64,000 nucleotides of DNA, taken from the NCBI RefSeq assembly GCF_900107245.1, contig NZ_FNPG01000005.1, positions 120,473 through 184,472 of the forward strand, given 5' to 3'. The notes beneath the pieces were generated by a model. It saw only the letters and a program-made list of their open reading frames with translations, had not been told where the DNA came from and searched no databases. The position numbers and the translations under genes were made by a program. Each line of letters starts with the position of its first letter. Within the stretch, counting starts at the first letter, position 1. Of the stretch, positions 10,690-21,018 are shown one piece after another. Source of the stretch: Lachnobacterium bovis DSM 14045 (lineage in GTDB: Bacteria > Bacillota > Clostridia > Lachnospirales > Lachnospiraceae).

Positions 10690-10704
10690 TAAAAATTCCT
10701 CCTA

Positions 10705-11400
10705 CTAAACTGTTACTTTTGTACCATTAAAATCGCCTGTGACAGCTTTAACAATACCATTCTCTTCATTTAAACCAAATACATACATTGGCATTTTATT
10801 TTCCATGCACATAATAGAAGCTGTTAAATCAATTACTGCAAGTTTCTTATCAATCACTTCATCAATTGAAATCTCATCATATTTCTTAGCATTTGGATTA
10901 ATCTTTGGATCACTATCATATACTCCATCAATTGCTTTTGCTAAATAAATTCCCTCAGCTTCAATTTCAATAGCTCTTAATACTGTAGCAGTATCTGTTG
11001 AAAAATAAGGATGACCCGTTCCACCTGCAAATAAAACAACCATATTCTTTTCAAAATATTTGTTAGCACGATCTTTTGAAAATAGTTTAGTCATTGATCC
11101 ACACTCAAAAGGTGTAAGAACTGCTGTCTTTAAACCAACTGAACGTAAAATCTCAGAAACGTAAATACAGTTCATTACAGTAGCTAACATACCAATCTGA
11201 TCTGCTTTTGTACGATCAATTGTTTCACTACTTCTACCTCTCCAAAAGTTACCGCCACCGATAACAATACCAACTTGTGTCCCTCTATCTACAACTTCTT
11301 TAATCTGTTTAGCTACAACAGTCACAGTAGCCTCATCAAAGCCTTGATGTTTATCTCCTGCGAGTGCTTCACCACTTAATTTTAATAAAATACGTTTCAT
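10705..11400 (-). CDS. pyrH: UMP kinase
   Basis: PyrH phosphorylates UMP to UDP and is allosterically controlled in bacteria. It shows the amino-acid-kinase fold start LKLSGEAL (residues 5-12), GGGNFWRG and the TDTATVLRA region. Length 231 is normal. It lies 15 bases after the bactofilin gene, with GAGG before the ATG. Confidence 0.97.
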   Translation of the reverse strand: MKRILLKLSGEALAGDKHQGFDEATVTVVAKQIKEVVDRGTQVGIVIGGGNFWRGRSSETIDRTKADQIGMLATVMNCIYVSEILRSVGLKTAVLTPFECGSMTKLFSKDRANKYFEKNMVVLFAGGTGHPYFSTDTATVLRAIEIEAEGIYLAKAIDGVYDSDPKINPNAKKYDEISIDEVIDKKLAVIDLTASIMCMENKMPMYVFGLNEENGIVKAVTGDFNGTKVTV

Positions 11401-11415
11401 TTTCTAATTACCTCT

Positions 11416-12216
11416 TTAGTTTACTCCGAATAAGCCCTGTACATCTATCTCTGCATATGTTTGTGAACAAAAACCTTCTATTACCGCGCCATTATTTATT
11501 TGAACTGTACGTGACTTGATGTTTCCCATTACAACAGCAGATGTATCAACTACAACTGGTCCTTGAACATCTATATCGCCTTTTACAGCTCCCGCAATTA
11601 CTGCAGATGTTGCAGAAATATTACCAATAATTACAGAACCAGCACCTATTTTTACTGTTCCTGTACTTACAATTTCTCCTTCAATCTTAGCAGCATCAGA
11701 GAAGAACTCCGCACTATTACTGTTTCCAATAATTGTTCCTGTTACATTTAATTTACCATTACATGCAACATTACCCGTTATCTGACCTTGAATATCAAAC
11801 GAACCAGTTGTTTGAATATCCCCTACTAAAGATGTACTTGGAGTGATAATTGAGACATCATCTGATGCTTCTCCAGAAATATCTACAAATTGTGTCCTAC
11901 CATTTTCAAAATCATTTTTCATATCTTTACTATTTAATAATGATTCTTCTTTTCTAGCCGGATTACTTAAATTTTCAGAATTAGAAAGTTGTGATTTATG
12001 AACGCCAATCTTTCTTTCACTTTCATTAGCCTGCTCAAGTAAACCATCTAGCTTAGATAACTCTGATTTCAAATCTGTACTTTCTGATGCTTGCCTATTC
12101 TTGACAACATCTACTTCAATTGTTTTTGTAGTTTTTTCAGTTTTCTTTTCTTCAACAGGTGCTGTATCATTAACAGCCTGTGAAAAATCATCCTTAAAAT
12201 CTTTAAATAGTCCCAT
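11416..12216 (-). CDS. Bactofilin-family polymer-forming cytoskeletal protein
   Basis: A disordered, charged N-terminus (about 1-125) precedes a right-handed beta-helix bactofilin domain (DUF583, about 126-262) built from short turns such as GDIQTTGSFDIQGQITGNV and GSVIIGNISA. Bactofilins self-assemble without nucleotide and place wall enzymes or shape cells. The ATG at 12216, seven bases after GGAGG, is preferred to a TTG two codons earlier. The long N-terminal tail is unusual; many bactofilins have a short one. As first gene of the pyrH-polC operon it would be co-expressed with cell-envelope precursor enzymes. Confidence 0.85.
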   Translation of the reverse strand: MGLFKDFKDDFSQAVNDTAPVEEKKTEKTTKTIEVDVVKNRQASESTDLKSELSKLDGLLEQANESERKIGVHKSQLSNSENLSNPARKEESLLNSKDMKNDFENGRTQFVDISGEASDDVSIITPSTSLVGDIQTTGSFDIQGQITGNVACNGKLNVTGTIIGNSNSAEFFSDAAKIEGEIVSTGTVKIGAGSVIIGNISATSAVIAGAVKGDIDVQGPVVVDTSAVVMGNIKSRTVQINNGAVIEGFCSQTYAEIDVQGLFGVN

Positions 12217-12577
12217 ATTCAAACCTCCATTAATCCCTTATATTTTACTTAGCTTTTATTCAATACTACTTGCATTTTTAATTGATATTACATTTATTAA
12301 CTAGTCAAAAATGTAATACTTCGTTCTTTTTCAAACTCACCAACCGCTGCCTAACTCACATTGCTACTACACCAATTACTATCCATAAAGGATTTGTAAT
12401 ATTATCTAATATACCAGTATCATTGTACAATTGCTTTTGTAATCGGAAAAAATCTAGTTCAAATGTTCCTCATGACTTGTAAGTCCTTTACGTCATCAAA
12501 ATTCCCCTTTTCCTATAACCCCCTCCTAAAATATTATACTTAATTATATTTTATCATATTTTAGAAGGTTGTAAACC
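12217..12577 (-). promoter_or_regulatory. Promoter and long leader of the bactofilin-pyrH-polC operon
   Basis: A TTTACA box (12570-12575) and TAAAAT (12548-12553) are separated by 16 bases. This would give an mRNA leader of about 320 bases before the bactofilin gene. The leader includes a purine-rich AGGAGGGGG run and a short open frame of about 38 codons on the minus strand (about 12357-12470) without a convincing start. No known riboswitch was recognised. The stretch 12577-12677 is only AT-rich spacer. Confidence 0.4.
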
Positions 12578-12677
12578 AAATATCACGGAAATAATTAGAG
12601 AAATTCGCAGAAAAAAAGATATTATTTGACTTTTTCAAAAAATGTAATCTATTATCTATTTTTCACTATATACAAAG

Positions 12678-12711
12678 CCCCAAAGTCAATGACTTCGCAA
12701 CGACTTTGGGG
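12678..12711 (-). terminator. Terminator of rpsB-tsf
   Basis: The 10-bp perfect stem CCCCAAAGTC (12678-12687) and GACTTTGGGG (12702-12711) is the most GC-rich element around. It sits 26 bases after the tsf stop, followed on the minus strand by CTTTGTAT. The T-run is short but the position is right. Confidence 0.8.
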
Positions 12712-12736
12712 ATAAGTAAGTGTAATCTCTTACATA

Positions 12737-13669
12737 TTATGCGTTTAACTGAGCAGCTACTTCTGCAGCGAAATCTTCTTCTTTCTTCTCGATTCCTTCA
12801 CCAGTTTCAAAACGAACCATCTTCTTAACTGTTACAGTAGCACCAACTTTTTTAGATACTTCTTCTAAATATTTAGCTACAGTCTGTTTTCCATCTTCAG
12901 CTTTTACATAAACCTGATCTACTAAACAAACTTCTTTTAATTCTTTATTTACACGACCTTCAACGATTCCTTTGATAACTTTTTCTGGTTTTTGAGATTC
13001 TTTAGGATCGTTCATAATCTGAGCAAGGAGAATTTCTTTTTCATGAGCAATATGCTCTGCTGAAATTTCTTCTCTTGAAATATATTTTGGATTTAAAGCT
13101 GCAACTTGCATAGCAATATTTAATAAAGCTTCTTTAACTTCATCGTTTACAACTTCTGTGTCAGCTTCGATAATAGAAGCAATTCTTCCACCACCGTGAA
13201 CATATGATACTACACATCCGTTCTCAGATGTAACTTTAACAAATCTTCTGATTTTTAAGTTTTCACCGATAACAGCAATTTTATCTACTAATGCATCTTT
13301 AACTTTCTTGCTTGCATCTTCGTTCCAATCTTCTTCTAATAATTCTTCAACTGTTGTAGCGTTTGATTTTACTACCTGAGAAGCCACAGAAGCAACAAAT
13401 TCCTGGAATACTTCATTTTTAGCAACGAAATCAGTTTCAGAGTTAACTTCAACCATAGCTGCTGTATTTCCTTCGATTTTTACTGAACAAAGACCTTCAG
13501 CTGCAACTCTACCAGCTTTTTTCTCAGCTTTAGCTTGACCATTTTTTCTTAAGAATTCAATAGCCTCATCCATGTTTCCTTCTGTTTTATTTAATGCTTT
13601 TTTACAATCCATCATTCCTGCGCCTGTAATTTCACGCAATTCTTTTACCATAGCTGCTGTAATAGCCAT
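12737..13669 (-). CDS. tsf: Translation elongation factor Ts
   Basis: EF-Ts recycles EF-Tu-GDP. The N-terminal UBA-like domain has the signature ELREITGAGMMDCKKAL, and the core has EVNSETDFVAKN. The open frame runs back to 13756, but the ATG at 13669 follows GGAGG by nine bases and begins the canonical MAITAAMVKEL, giving 310 residues, the normal size. Co-transcribed with rpsB, 140 bases upstream. Confidence 0.98.
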   Translation of the reverse strand: MAITAAMVKELREITGAGMMDCKKALNKTEGNMDEAIEFLRKNGQAKAEKKAGRVAAEGLCSVKIEGNTAAMVEVNSETDFVAKNEVFQEFVASVASQVVKSNATTVEELLEEDWNEDASKKVKDALVDKIAVIGENLKIRRFVKVTSENGCVVSYVHGGGRIASIIEADTEVVNDEVKEALLNIAMQVAALNPKYISREEISAEHIAHEKEILLAQIMNDPKESQKPEKVIKGIVEGRVNKELKEVCLVDQVYVKAEDGKQTVAKYLEEVSKKVGATVTVKKMVRFETGEGIEKKEEDFAAEVAAQLNA

Positions 13670-13810
13670 TATCTTCATCCTCCAATTATTTAATTTAATT
13701 AAACACTTCAAAAAACTCTTATGATGTAATGCAGTCATAAAGACTGCATTACACACCTATATGAGTTTCTTAAAATACTTTTTCCTCTTCTGTTAAAAGG
13801 ATAGAGCAAA

Positions 13811-14539
13811 TTAAGCTTCTGCTTCTTCAGCATCAACTTCTGAGTTTACTTCTTCTACACCCTGTTTTGCTTCAATAACAGCATCAGCCATTTTAGAAAC
13901 AATTAATTTAACTGCTCTGATAGCATCATCGTTACCTGGGATAACGTAATCTAATTCTTCTGGATCACAGTTAGTATCAGCGATACCAATTAAAGTAATT
14001 CCTAATGATTGAGCTTCTTTAACACAGATTCTTTCTTTCTTAGGATCTACAACAAAGATAGCATCTGGAATTCTCTTCATTTCTTTGATTCCGCCAAGGT
14101 TTTTCTCTAATTTTTCCCATTCTTTTTTAAGTTCAACAACTTCTTTTTTAGGAAGAACATCAAATGTTCCATCTTCAGACATTGTTTCAATCTGTTTTAA
14201 TCTAGCAATACGACTCTGGATAGTTTTAAAGTTAGTTAACATTCCACCTAACCATCTTTCGTTTACGAAATACATTCCGCAACGCTCTGCTTCAGATTTA
14301 ATAGCATCCTGAGCCTGTTTCTTTGTACCTACGAAAAGAACTGTTCCACCCTGTGCAACGATGTCAGAAAGAGCATCATATGCTTCATCAACTTTTCCTA
14401 CAGATTTCTGTAAGTCGATGATATAGATACCATTACGTTCTGTATAGATGTATGGAGCCATTTTAGGGTTCCATCTTCTTGTCTGATGTCCAAAATGAAC
14501 ACCTGCTTCTAATAATTGTTTCATTGAAATAACACTCAT
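13811..14539 (-). CDS. rpsB: 30S ribosomal protein S2
   Basis: S2 binds the 30S head-body junction with S1. It shows [22 protein letters not shown] at the N-terminus, [13 protein letters not shown], and the C-terminal [13 protein letters not shown]. Length 242, with an acidic C-terminal tail rich in Glu and Ala. An independent promoter and a leader of about 150 bases precede it. Confidence 0.98.
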   Translation of the reverse strand: MSVISMKQLLEAGVHFGHQTRRWNPKMAPYIYTERNGIYIIDLQKSVGKVDEAYDALSDIVAQGGTVLFVGTKKQAQDAIKSEAERCGMYFVNERWLGGMLTNFKTIQSRIARLKQIETMSEDGTFDVLPKKEVVELKKEWEKLEKNLGGIKEMKRIPDAIFVVDPKKERICVKEAQSLGITLIGIADTNCDPEELDYVIPGNDDAIRAVKLIVSKMADAVIEAKQGVEEVNSEVDAEEAEA

Positions 14540-14690
14540 TTTAATACCTCCATGGTTTAATTCTTCCGGTCAACTCGCTCGACAAAGCTACCCAATGGGC
14601 ACCAGTTTTATCGTCATTAACCGTGTTTTCTCGTTATTTTTTTATGTAATTTTACAAAGATGAGTAACTTGTAAAATAAACATACCTAGT
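14540..14690 (-). promoter_or_regulatory. 5' leader of rpsB, possible autoregulatory RNA
   Basis: Between the predicted promoter and the rpsB ATG lies about 150 bases. Its half nearest the gene (14565-14625) is distinctly more GC-rich than neighbouring intergenic DNA and contains CCCATTGGG. Ribosomal protein S2 represses its own mRNA in several bacteria, so an S2-binding leader is plausible. I could not match it to a known leader class. Confidence 0.3.
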
Positions 14691-14692
14691 AG

Positions 14693-14722
14693 AGTATAAC
14701 ATAAAAAATATAAAATAAGCAA
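14693..14722 (-). promoter_or_regulatory. Promoter of rpsB-tsf
   Basis: TTGCTT (14717-14722) and TATACT (14693-14698) with 18 bases between them, reading on the minus strand toward rpsB. This places the start about 145 bases before the ATG. Confidence 0.5.
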
Positions 14723-14770
14723 TATATTTTTTATAAAATATTTTGTTAAAATTACATAAAACTGTATTAA

Positions 14771-14822
14771 AAAAGTAACCGAATGGCATGTCTCAACATG
14801 TACATGCCTATCGATTACTTTT
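14771..14822 (-). terminator. Terminator of groES-groEL
   Basis: A 21-base arm at 14771-14791 pairs with 14802-14822 with few mismatches (AAAAGTAA...TTACTTTT ends, central GGCATGT/ACATGCC). A T-run follows on the minus strand. Located 60 bases after the groEL stop. Confidence 0.8.
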
Positions 14823-14882
14823 ATTAATCATACTATTTATTATACAGTCTTTTTAATTTTGTTATAATGATATAACATTAAA

Positions 14883-16834
<1,952 letters not shown>

Positions 16835-16887
16835 TTATATGCCTCCTCTTAAATATCATTCTCAAATTATATTATCTTTTTGTTTTA

Positions 16888-16914
16888 TTAGCACTCATCA
16901 CTATCGAGTGCTAA
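16888..16914 (-). promoter_or_regulatory. CIRCE operator (HrcA binding site) upstream of groES
   Basis: TTAGCACTC (16888-16896), nine bases, GAGTGCTAA (16906-16914): an exact match to the CIRCE consensus. HrcA bound here represses groESL until unfolded proteins titrate GroEL. It lies just downstream of the predicted -10. An extra near-perfect half-site (TAGTGCTAA, 16940-16948) overlaps the promoter spacer. Confidence 0.96.
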
Positions 16915-16925
16915 TTGATAACTAA

Positions 16926-16954
16926 ATAATAAATTTTTATAGTGCTAATTGCAA
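16926..16954 (-). promoter_or_regulatory. groESL promoter
   Basis: TTGCAA (16949-16954) and TATTAT (16926-16931) with a 17-base spacer on the minus strand. The start would fall in or just before CIRCE. Beyond it (16985-17040) is a pyrimidine tract on the plus strand with a repeated CTCACTTTTT; no gene is seen there. Confidence 0.7.
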
Positions 16955-17079
16955 TCCTATAAAACTATGTGTTTTGCGCATATTTGTCCATTTTTCTTTA
17001 TTTTTCTCTTTTTTTCTCACTTTTTCTCACTTTTTCTTCTTAAAGAAAATAATGCTTTTTAAATATAATTATGGAAAAA

Positions 17080-17874
17080 CTATATTAATTCAAAATGCTT
17101 CATCGCATTAAATATTCCATCTTCCCAAAGACTAGTTGTAACATAATCAGCAACCTCTCTTGCCGGTTGTGTGCAATTTCCCATAGCAATTCCAGTATTA
17201 ACAAACTCTAACATTTCAACATCATTAATACTATCTCCAACCGCAAATGTGTCACAATTATCTATATTCAAAAGTTCACATACCTTTTTTATTCCTGTTG
17301 CTTTTGAAGTATTTTTAGGCACAAATTCTATAACATCACCTTCATGTATTAAAAAATCAAAGTCATCTCCTAATTTTTCTTCAACAACATTCATATCTGT
17401 ATCTTTAGTTATATCACCTGAAAACTTATTTATAACGATTTTGCCTTCATATTCTTCAAGTGGTAATGCTTTATCTTTTAGAACTTTTTTTAGTTTTATT
17501 GTGTACGGATCACCTGAAAACTTTTCAACATCAAGCCAATGATAAACAGGTCCTTCCAAAACGACAGGAATGTGTTGTTCTTTCGTAACATCCAAAGACT
17601 TTTTTACTAGTTCATCTGACAAAATATTCTCATAAAGTATTTTTCCATTCATTTCAATGTGATTACCACATGCAGCAATAATACCATCAAAACCTATATT
17701 TAATAATTTTTCATCAATAATGTTACCTTTTGCTCTTCCACTACATATAAAAGTTTTGTGGCCGTTTTTTTTTAGTAGCTTAATTGTTTTAATTGTACTA
17801 TCTGGAATATTATGGTTCTCATCCCAAATTGTTCCATCTATATCAAAAAAAATTATTTTTGGATTTGTTGACAT
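17080..17874 (-). CDS. Cof-type HAD hydrolase (sugar-phosphate or cofactor phosphatase)
   Basis: HAD-superfamily phosphatase of the Cof/IIB type. Motif I FFDIDGTIWD (residues 9-18), motif II ICSGR, motif III Lys in VINKFSG and motif IV VGDSINDVEML are all present, with a C2 cap in the middle (about 85-190). Substrate cannot be told from sequence. The open frame extends to 18009, but the ATG at 17874 behind GGAAGGAAG gives the normal 264 residues. It lies 134 bases downstream of the ArsR gene and may share its transcript. Confidence 0.88.
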   Translation of the reverse strand: MSTNPKIIFFDIDGTIWDENHNIPDSTIKTIKLLKKNGHKTFICSGRAKGNIIDEKLLNIGFDGIIAACGNHIEMNGKILYENILSDELVKKSLDVTKEQHIPVVLEGPVYHWLDVEKFSGDPYTIKLKKVLKDKALPLEEYEGKIVINKFSGDITKDTDMNVVEEKLGDDFDFLIHEGDVIEFVPKNTSKATGIKKVCELLNIDNCDTFAVGDSINDVEMLEFVNTGIAMGNCTQPAREVADYVTTSLWEDGIFNAMKHFELI

Positions 17875-18008
17875 TTCTTCTTCCTTCCAATTTTTATTTA
17901 TAACACAAATGTAATTATTACATATATAATTTTTATGTGTTCTATTTTTTACATGTCCTAACTTCTGATAAATTCTATTATCTGAATAATTCCAAGCTAG
18001 CACATGCA

Positions 18009-18317
18009 CTATTCTCTCACATGTTCTAAGCCCTGTCCAATTATAGAATACACATGACCATCTGCTAATGAGTATATGATTTGTTTTCCTTCTCTTCTTG
18101 CTTTTACCAGTTTACCCTGTTTTAAAATCTTTAACTGATGTGAAACAGTGGACTGTGACATGCTTATAATATTTGCTATTTCACTTACACACATTTCTTC
18201 TTTAGATAAACAAAATAAAATTTTTATTCTTGTACCTTCACCAAATGTTTTAAATAATTCTGCCAAATCATCTACTATATGATTATCTGGCATATCAAGT
18301 TGCTTTTCGTTCTCCAT
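18009..18317 (-). CDS. ArsR/SmtB-family metal-responsive repressor
   Basis: Small winged-helix repressor of 102 residues. The recognition helix SMSQSTVSHQLKIL and wing KARREGKQIIYSL are clear. The last helix has D-x-H-x10-H-x2-E (from ADGH to LEHVRE), the same spacing as the alpha-5 zinc site of SmtB (D104, H106, H117, E120). A Cys before the recognition region (MCVSE) recalls the alpha-3 site. The ATG at 18317 behind GGAGG is chosen over one four codons earlier that contains the site. It starts 12 bases after the carbohydrate-binding gene. No metal pump is adjacent, so its target is unknown. Confidence 0.85.
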   Translation of the reverse strand: MENEKQLDMPDNHIVDDLAELFKTFGEGTRIKILFCLSKEEMCVSEIANIISMSQSTVSHQLKILKQGKLVKARREGKQIIYSLADGHVYSIIGQGLEHVRE

Positions 18318-18329
18318 AAAATCCTCCAT

Positions 18330-20033
18330 CTAATCCTTATCCTGCCCTTCACCAACAGTCAAAGAACATTCAATAACTTTATCCAAATAACAAAGTTTCA
18401 TTTTATCCTGAATTTTATTAGAGGCAAACACAATTTTTTGGGTTCCTACTGGTAATTTACCCTTACAAATTTTTTGGCCACTTGGCGAAACGACCTCATA
18501 ATCTGTTTCAGTTTTAATCTCTTCTGGCAACTCAATTACAGAAAAATTTGTCTCATTTTCTTTATTCCAAATTTGATTATTAACATTTTTTAAAAAAGCA
18601 ATAAAGCTTCCACCTTCAACAACGAGACCTCCATCTGTTTGTACATTTTTAAAAATCGAGTTTTCTGATTCTTTTGTAGATTCAAGCCTAACATCGCTAT
18701 TTTTCATAATTACAGCTTTTTGAGTTACAAATGTAGTATTATTTGTTTTAATATTAATTTTACTATTTTCTAATCTAATATCATCTTCATCAGATTGGCT
18801 TGACATTGCATTATTTGTACAATTAATTGTTAGTTCTTTGTCATTTAACACAATAACATCCGCATTCAATGCGTTTTTAGCATTTTCTATAACAATATTG
18901 TTCTTTACAGTTTTTAAATCACTTTTACTTATAATAGCATCATTAGATGTATTTATTTTCAAAGAGTTCTCTGTCAAAGCAATATCACTCTTTGCATAAA
19001 TTGAATTTCCATATGTGTTAAATTTTAAATCACTTTTTTCAAAAGATATTCCTTTTTCAGAATACAAACCTGACCAGTAATTCTTATTAACACGAGAGCT
19101 CTTATACTTATTAAGCACATCCTGATTGTTACCTTGATATACTTCTTCAAATACTTTTTTCACTAAAATGCCAGTTTTTACATCAATTCTAGCATTTGAA
19201 CTATTAATATATCCTCCAGACAAAACACCACTATTACCTGAAGTAATATTGTACATACCTCCGTTAATATCTATATTTTTATTTGAAATAATAGCATTAT
19301 CAGTTGAAACAATAGTAATATTTGCATTGTCAAAAAGCAAATCACCCTTTGATACAATTGAACATCCATTATATGAATTTATAAACAAATCTCCAATTCC
19401 ATTTATCTCAAATGGGACTTCTGATGCAATAACTGTTCTATCAGTATTACATTTCATTATCTCTTCAACTGTTTCTTTATTCGATTTTGATGTTTTTTTA
19501 TCTTGCTCATCAGTTTTATCATTACTAGTTTTCGTTACAGATGCTTTCTCGCTTCCTTGTTGAGCTAACTCATTCTTTTTATAAAAAACATCAATCTCTG
19601 ATTTTTCTTTTTGAGCTTGAGATTGAAGTTTTTCGTTTACATTTTTATTATTGCCTAATGTCAAAGAATTTATAGTATTTTTTTTCACATTAAGTGTTAC
19701 TCTATGTGCACTTTTTAGCTGTATTAAACTTTCTTTTTTTGCTAAAAGACTAACATTATCAAAATTAATAACTACGTTTCCGCTTTTTACATCAACTATA
19801 ATATGTCCTTCAGATAATTTTCCTGAAAAACTATATATTCCTGCGCGATTAATAATTATATTTGACTTTTTTGTATATACACCTTCGCCACGGATACTCA
19901 CTTTATCATCTGATAATGTTATCTTAGCATTACCACTATGATTTTCATTAACTATCAATGCAAAAGTACAAGTTGCAATCACAAGCAACATGATAGAAAA
20001 AACTATAACGACTATTTTCTTTTTAACGTTCAT
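18330..20033 (-). CDS. Membrane-anchored beta-helix carbohydrate-binding domain protein (DUF4353/Cthe_2159-like)
   Basis: A short cytoplasmic start (MNVKKK), one N-terminal hydrophobic segment (about 6-28) and then an extracellular domain with a low-complexity Ser/Lys/Glu region (about 135-200). The rest is repeated beta turns with Asn ladders such as NANITIVSTDNAIISNKNI and NNIVIENAKNALNA, the pattern of PF14262 domains, whose Cthe_2159 member binds calcium and cellulose- or pectin-like polymers. Function here is inferred: surface glycan binding. The ATG at 20033 follows GGAGGAATA. It starts ten bases after the MYG1 gene and runs into the ArsR gene, so all three probably form an operon. Confidence 0.75.
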   Translation of the reverse strand: MNVKKKIVVIVFSIMLLVIATCTFALIVNENHSGNAKITLSDDKVSIRGEGVYTKKSNIIINRAGIYSFSGKLSEGHIIVDVKSGNVVINFDNVSLLAKKESLIQLKSAHRVTLNVKKNTINSLTLGNNKNVNEKLQSQAQKEKSEIDVFYKKNELAQQGSEKASVTKTSNDKTDEQDKKTSKSNKETVEEIMKCNTDRTVIASEVPFEINGIGDLFINSYNGCSIVSKGDLLFDNANITIVSTDNAIISNKNIDINGGMYNITSGNSGVLSGGYINSSNARIDVKTGILVKKVFEEVYQGNNQDVLNKYKSSRVNKNYWSGLYSEKGISFEKSDLKFNTYGNSIYAKSDIALTENSLKINTSNDAIISKSDLKTVKNNIVIENAKNALNADVIVLNDKELTINCTNNAMSSQSDEDDIRLENSKINIKTNNTTFVTQKAVIMKNSDVRLESTKESENSIFKNVQTDGGLVVEGGSFIAFLKNVNNQIWNKENETNFSVIELPEEIKTETDYEVVSPSGQKICKGKLPVGTQKIVFASNKIQDKMKLCYLDKVIECSLTVGEGQDKD

Positions 20034-20043
20034 TATTCCTCCA

Positions 20044-20898
20044 CTACGACTCAAGTGCCATTTTTGCAATTTCTCTAGCACCCTCTATTGTTTCAGTAGC
20101 ACATAAAAAACCTGAAGTATGACAAAATCTAAAGCCTTTTACATTTGTTATTTCTTCTAGTTCTTCTTGCGTTTTTCCTCTCCATTTCTCTGGTAATGCC
20201 TTTTTCAAAACATCCTTGTCTTCATCTGAAGGAACGCATTGTATATTGAATCCGCCTCTATTTGATTTGTAAATAACGTATTTTATTTGAGTATCCTTTA
20301 CAGCAGCTTTCCAAGGAACATCTTGCTTCAACTCAAATATTTCTATATCATCTGGTAATTTTTCTAACTCTGCTTTTACAATTTTACATGCTTTCGCATT
20401 TGATTCAATTTTTGAAAATCTTCTTTTTAAAATGCCTTTAGCGAATTCAACTGCTTCAAAAAAAGCTTCATCTGTTTCTTTCTCTTCATCCCATTTTGGA
20501 TTAAAGTCAGAAATAGCAAAAGCCAAATCATTATCGCAGCCTGTATTATCTGATAAATCTAGAGCCTGAATAAACTTTTCGTCAAATTTCAAAACATTTT
20601 CTTCATCCATTATTAATGTACCAAATTTTTCCCAGAGTAATCCAAACGCTGCATAAGGAACTCCATTCTCTCTATATCTTTTATCTTTTTGATGATGATC
20701 AAACTCACCACATCCTATATCATATATTATTCCATCTAAATCAGATGTAACATTAAAAATTCTATGAACCTCAATCTCTGGTTGTAAAATTTGTAAAAAT
20801 GCTGTTGCAAAAACATCATCTGAATGAAAACTTCCTGCATGGGTATACGCATTTTTAACATTAAATATATCTTTTTTATCTATCATATTCATACTCAT
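20044..20898 (-). CDS. MYG1-family (UPF0160) DHH-type metal hydrolase
   Basis: THAGSFHSDDV and GCGEFDHHQ are the two metal-binding signatures of the MYG1 family; eukaryotic MYG1 is a 3'-5' exoribonuclease related to DHH phosphoesterases. The bacterial role is not established. Length 284 from the ATG at 20898 is in the usual range. An in-frame ATG at 20949 would add 17 residues and cannot be excluded: the upstream GGAAGGGAAG is rather far from 20898, while the 20949 codon has only AGGTG directly before it. Confidence 0.82.
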   Translation of the reverse strand: MSMNMIDKKDIFNVKNAYTHAGSFHSDDVFATAFLQILQPEIEVHRIFNVTSDLDGIIYDIGCGEFDHHQKDKRYRENGVPYAAFGLLWEKFGTLIMDEENVLKFDEKFIQALDLSDNTGCDNDLAFAISDFNPKWDEEKETDEAFFEAVEFAKGILKRRFSKIESNAKACKIVKAELEKLPDDIEIFELKQDVPWKAAVKDTQIKYVIYKSNRGGFNIQCVPSDEDKDVLKKALPEKWRGKTQEELEEITNVKGFRFCHTSGFLCATETIEGAREIAKMALES

Positions 20899-21018
20899 CG
20901 ACTTTTTGTCTTCCCTTCCATAATTAATTAGGTGCACGAAATCAATCATGCACCTATATCTTTACACATATTTAATTAGTATACCATACGAAGCAAAAAA
21001 ACGAAAGATTAATAATAC

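Noticed and set aside
12282..12482. 66-residue plus-strand ORF
   Set aside because: No ribosome site, poor composition, lies in the leader of a minus-strand operon.
16985..17040. Pyrimidine tract with repeated CTCACTTTTT as a gene or repeat array
   Set aside because: Only two imperfect repeats in low-complexity spacer.
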